NCBI GenBank assembly: GCA_015143295.1
Contig: JABCRI010001343.1
Location: 372,001-436,000, forward strand
Source of the DNA: Tetracentron sinense
Lineage: Eukaryota > Streptophyta > Magnoliopsida > Trochodendrales > Trochodendraceae
DNA: 64,000 bases
Reading direction: 5' to 3'
The notes beneath the pieces are model-generated. The model was not told the origin of the DNA and ran no database searches. It saw only the letters and a program-made list of their open reading frames with translations. The position numbers were made by a program, and so were the translations under genes. This document shows, in pieces, positions 63,164-64,000 of the stretch (its first letter is position 1; the number at the start of each line of letters is the position of its first letter).

Positions 63164-64000
63164 TGATCATACTTGTGGGATTACATTAGTACATGTTTGT
63201 CTATTATGACCACTTTGTTTGCATCTACCACATCTTACAGTCGACCTTTCTTCGCCCTGTGAAAGAATTTTGTTCTTCTTCGGTCTTCCCGTGCTTCTTT
63301 TCTGTACAGGGGGTTTCATTCGCTTGGTCTCGGCTATTACTTCATCTGGGAGATCCCAATGTTTTTTGTCATGTACCGGATATATTGACTCTTCATAGGT
63401 GGGATACATATCAGATGTATAGTAGGGAGAAAAGTATGCATACGGATCATGTCGATACTTATTACAGGCAGCCAAAACATGTACACAAGGCAACCCCTGA
63501 ACATCAAATTTCCTACAGGTGCAGGTACGTTCAAGAAGCTTAACTGTAGCATTAAATTCTCCCCTCACATAATACTCATACCGAACGATTCCGTCACATT
63601 CCAAATAACGTGCTTTAGCAAGTCTCCTTTGCAATTTACCTTCAGCCCATGTTGTTAGGCTTCCATTCATTTCCATCGCTTTGTTACGTCGGTTAAAGAA
63701 CATTCGTTGGATCTTAAGGCGCACATCCTCTAAAAGCACTGTGACTGGATATTCTCTCGCTTCCTTAAGCAAACTGTTGATCGATTCAACTATATTAGTA
63801 GTTACAATGTTATACCTCAGCCCAGGAAAGTATGCGGATGCCCATTTTTCTTTTGGAATTGCAGATAACCATTCATGTGCCTCGGGGTTTACGCTTGCAA
63901 GACGTGACATAAACTCTTGGAACTTGCTGAACATGCATGTCTTTACGGCCAACCAAAATAACGGTTTCAGTCCCTCATCCTTGAATGTTGCATGCATATT
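63164..64000 (-). CDS. MURA-type MULE transposase, C-terminal part
   Basis: An open frame from the window edge to TGA at 63166-63164, about 278 codons visible. The MULE transposase C-terminal region includes LRYNIVTTNIVESINSLLKE. The SWIM zinc finger is CTCRKFDVQGLPCVH (CxC...CxH), and a final CCHC knuckle reads CGRCKQSGHNRQTC (CX2CX4HX4C). No stops or frameshifts, unlike the neighbouring Ulp1-like gene. The catalytic DDE part lies outside the window. It would bind and cut MULE ends in the nucleus. Confidence 0.9.

Larger units (their letters stand above)
57770..64000. mobile_element. Mutator-like element carrying a Ulp1-like gene (Kaonashi-type MULE), left part
   Basis: Putative terminal end GGGGAAAGTACGGAAATAGG at 57770, a Mutator-type start. 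Inside are a plus-strand DUF1985-Ulp1 gene and a minus-strand MURA-like transposase, tail to tail. This pairing is known for Kaonashi-type MULEs of dicots. The right end, and therefore the inverted repeat and 9-bp duplication, lie outside the window, so the left boundary is inferred. Confidence 0.7.

Overview
The window is nuclear DNA of a flowering plant. Its genes have spliceosomal introns, and it holds plant-type LTR retrotransposons, L1 and RTE LINEs, hAT and PIF/Harbinger-like elements and a Mutator-like element (MULE). Nothing in it fixes the species; large transposon-filled introns suggest a medium or large, probably woody, genome.

Layout. (1) 1-28.3 kb, minus strand: an LRR receptor kinase of subfamily VIII-1 (At1g06840-like). 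Nineteen coding exons could be placed by hand from the start codon (27717) to the GYLDPEYF exon (1081); the last exon lies left of the window. Exons 9, 10 and 16 carry indels, so the copy is a recent pseudogene or the assembly has errors. Its intron 16 is 12.2 kb long and holds a 10.3-kb Ty1/copia element. That element carries an internal tandem duplication, a nested hAT-like element and a 2.36-kb solo LTR with a MITE inside it. (2) 28.3-34.3 kb: intergenic DNA rich in MITEs. (3) 34.3-42.5 kb: a decayed chromodomain-type Ty3/gypsy element with 2.2-kb LTRs, inserted in what looks like a coding exon of an unrecognised minus-strand gene. (4) 44.4-57.6 kb, minus strand: QCR8, the small subunit of mitochondrial complex III. 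Its 71 codons are split by a 13.0-kb intron that is almost entirely nested transposons: an RTE LINE interrupted by a 6.15-kb composite insertion carrying an L1, plus a MITE and a second L1 fragment. (5) 57.77 kb to the right edge: the left part of a MULE whose putative end touches the QCR8 TATA box. It carries a degenerate DUF1985-Ulp1 (C48 cysteine protease) gene on plus and, convergent to it, a MURA-type transposase on minus that runs off the window.

The host genes encode a surface receptor and a respiratory subunit and show no functional link. What unites the window is transposon traffic: two host genes kept their splice sites while their introns grew more than ten-fold, one exon was split by a retrotransposon, and a MULE settled against a core promoter. 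The main points for follow-up are the MULE/QCR8 promoter junction, the giant QCR8 intron, the EcoRI-containing palindromic repeats on both sides of the Ulp1 gene, and the chimeric copia element.
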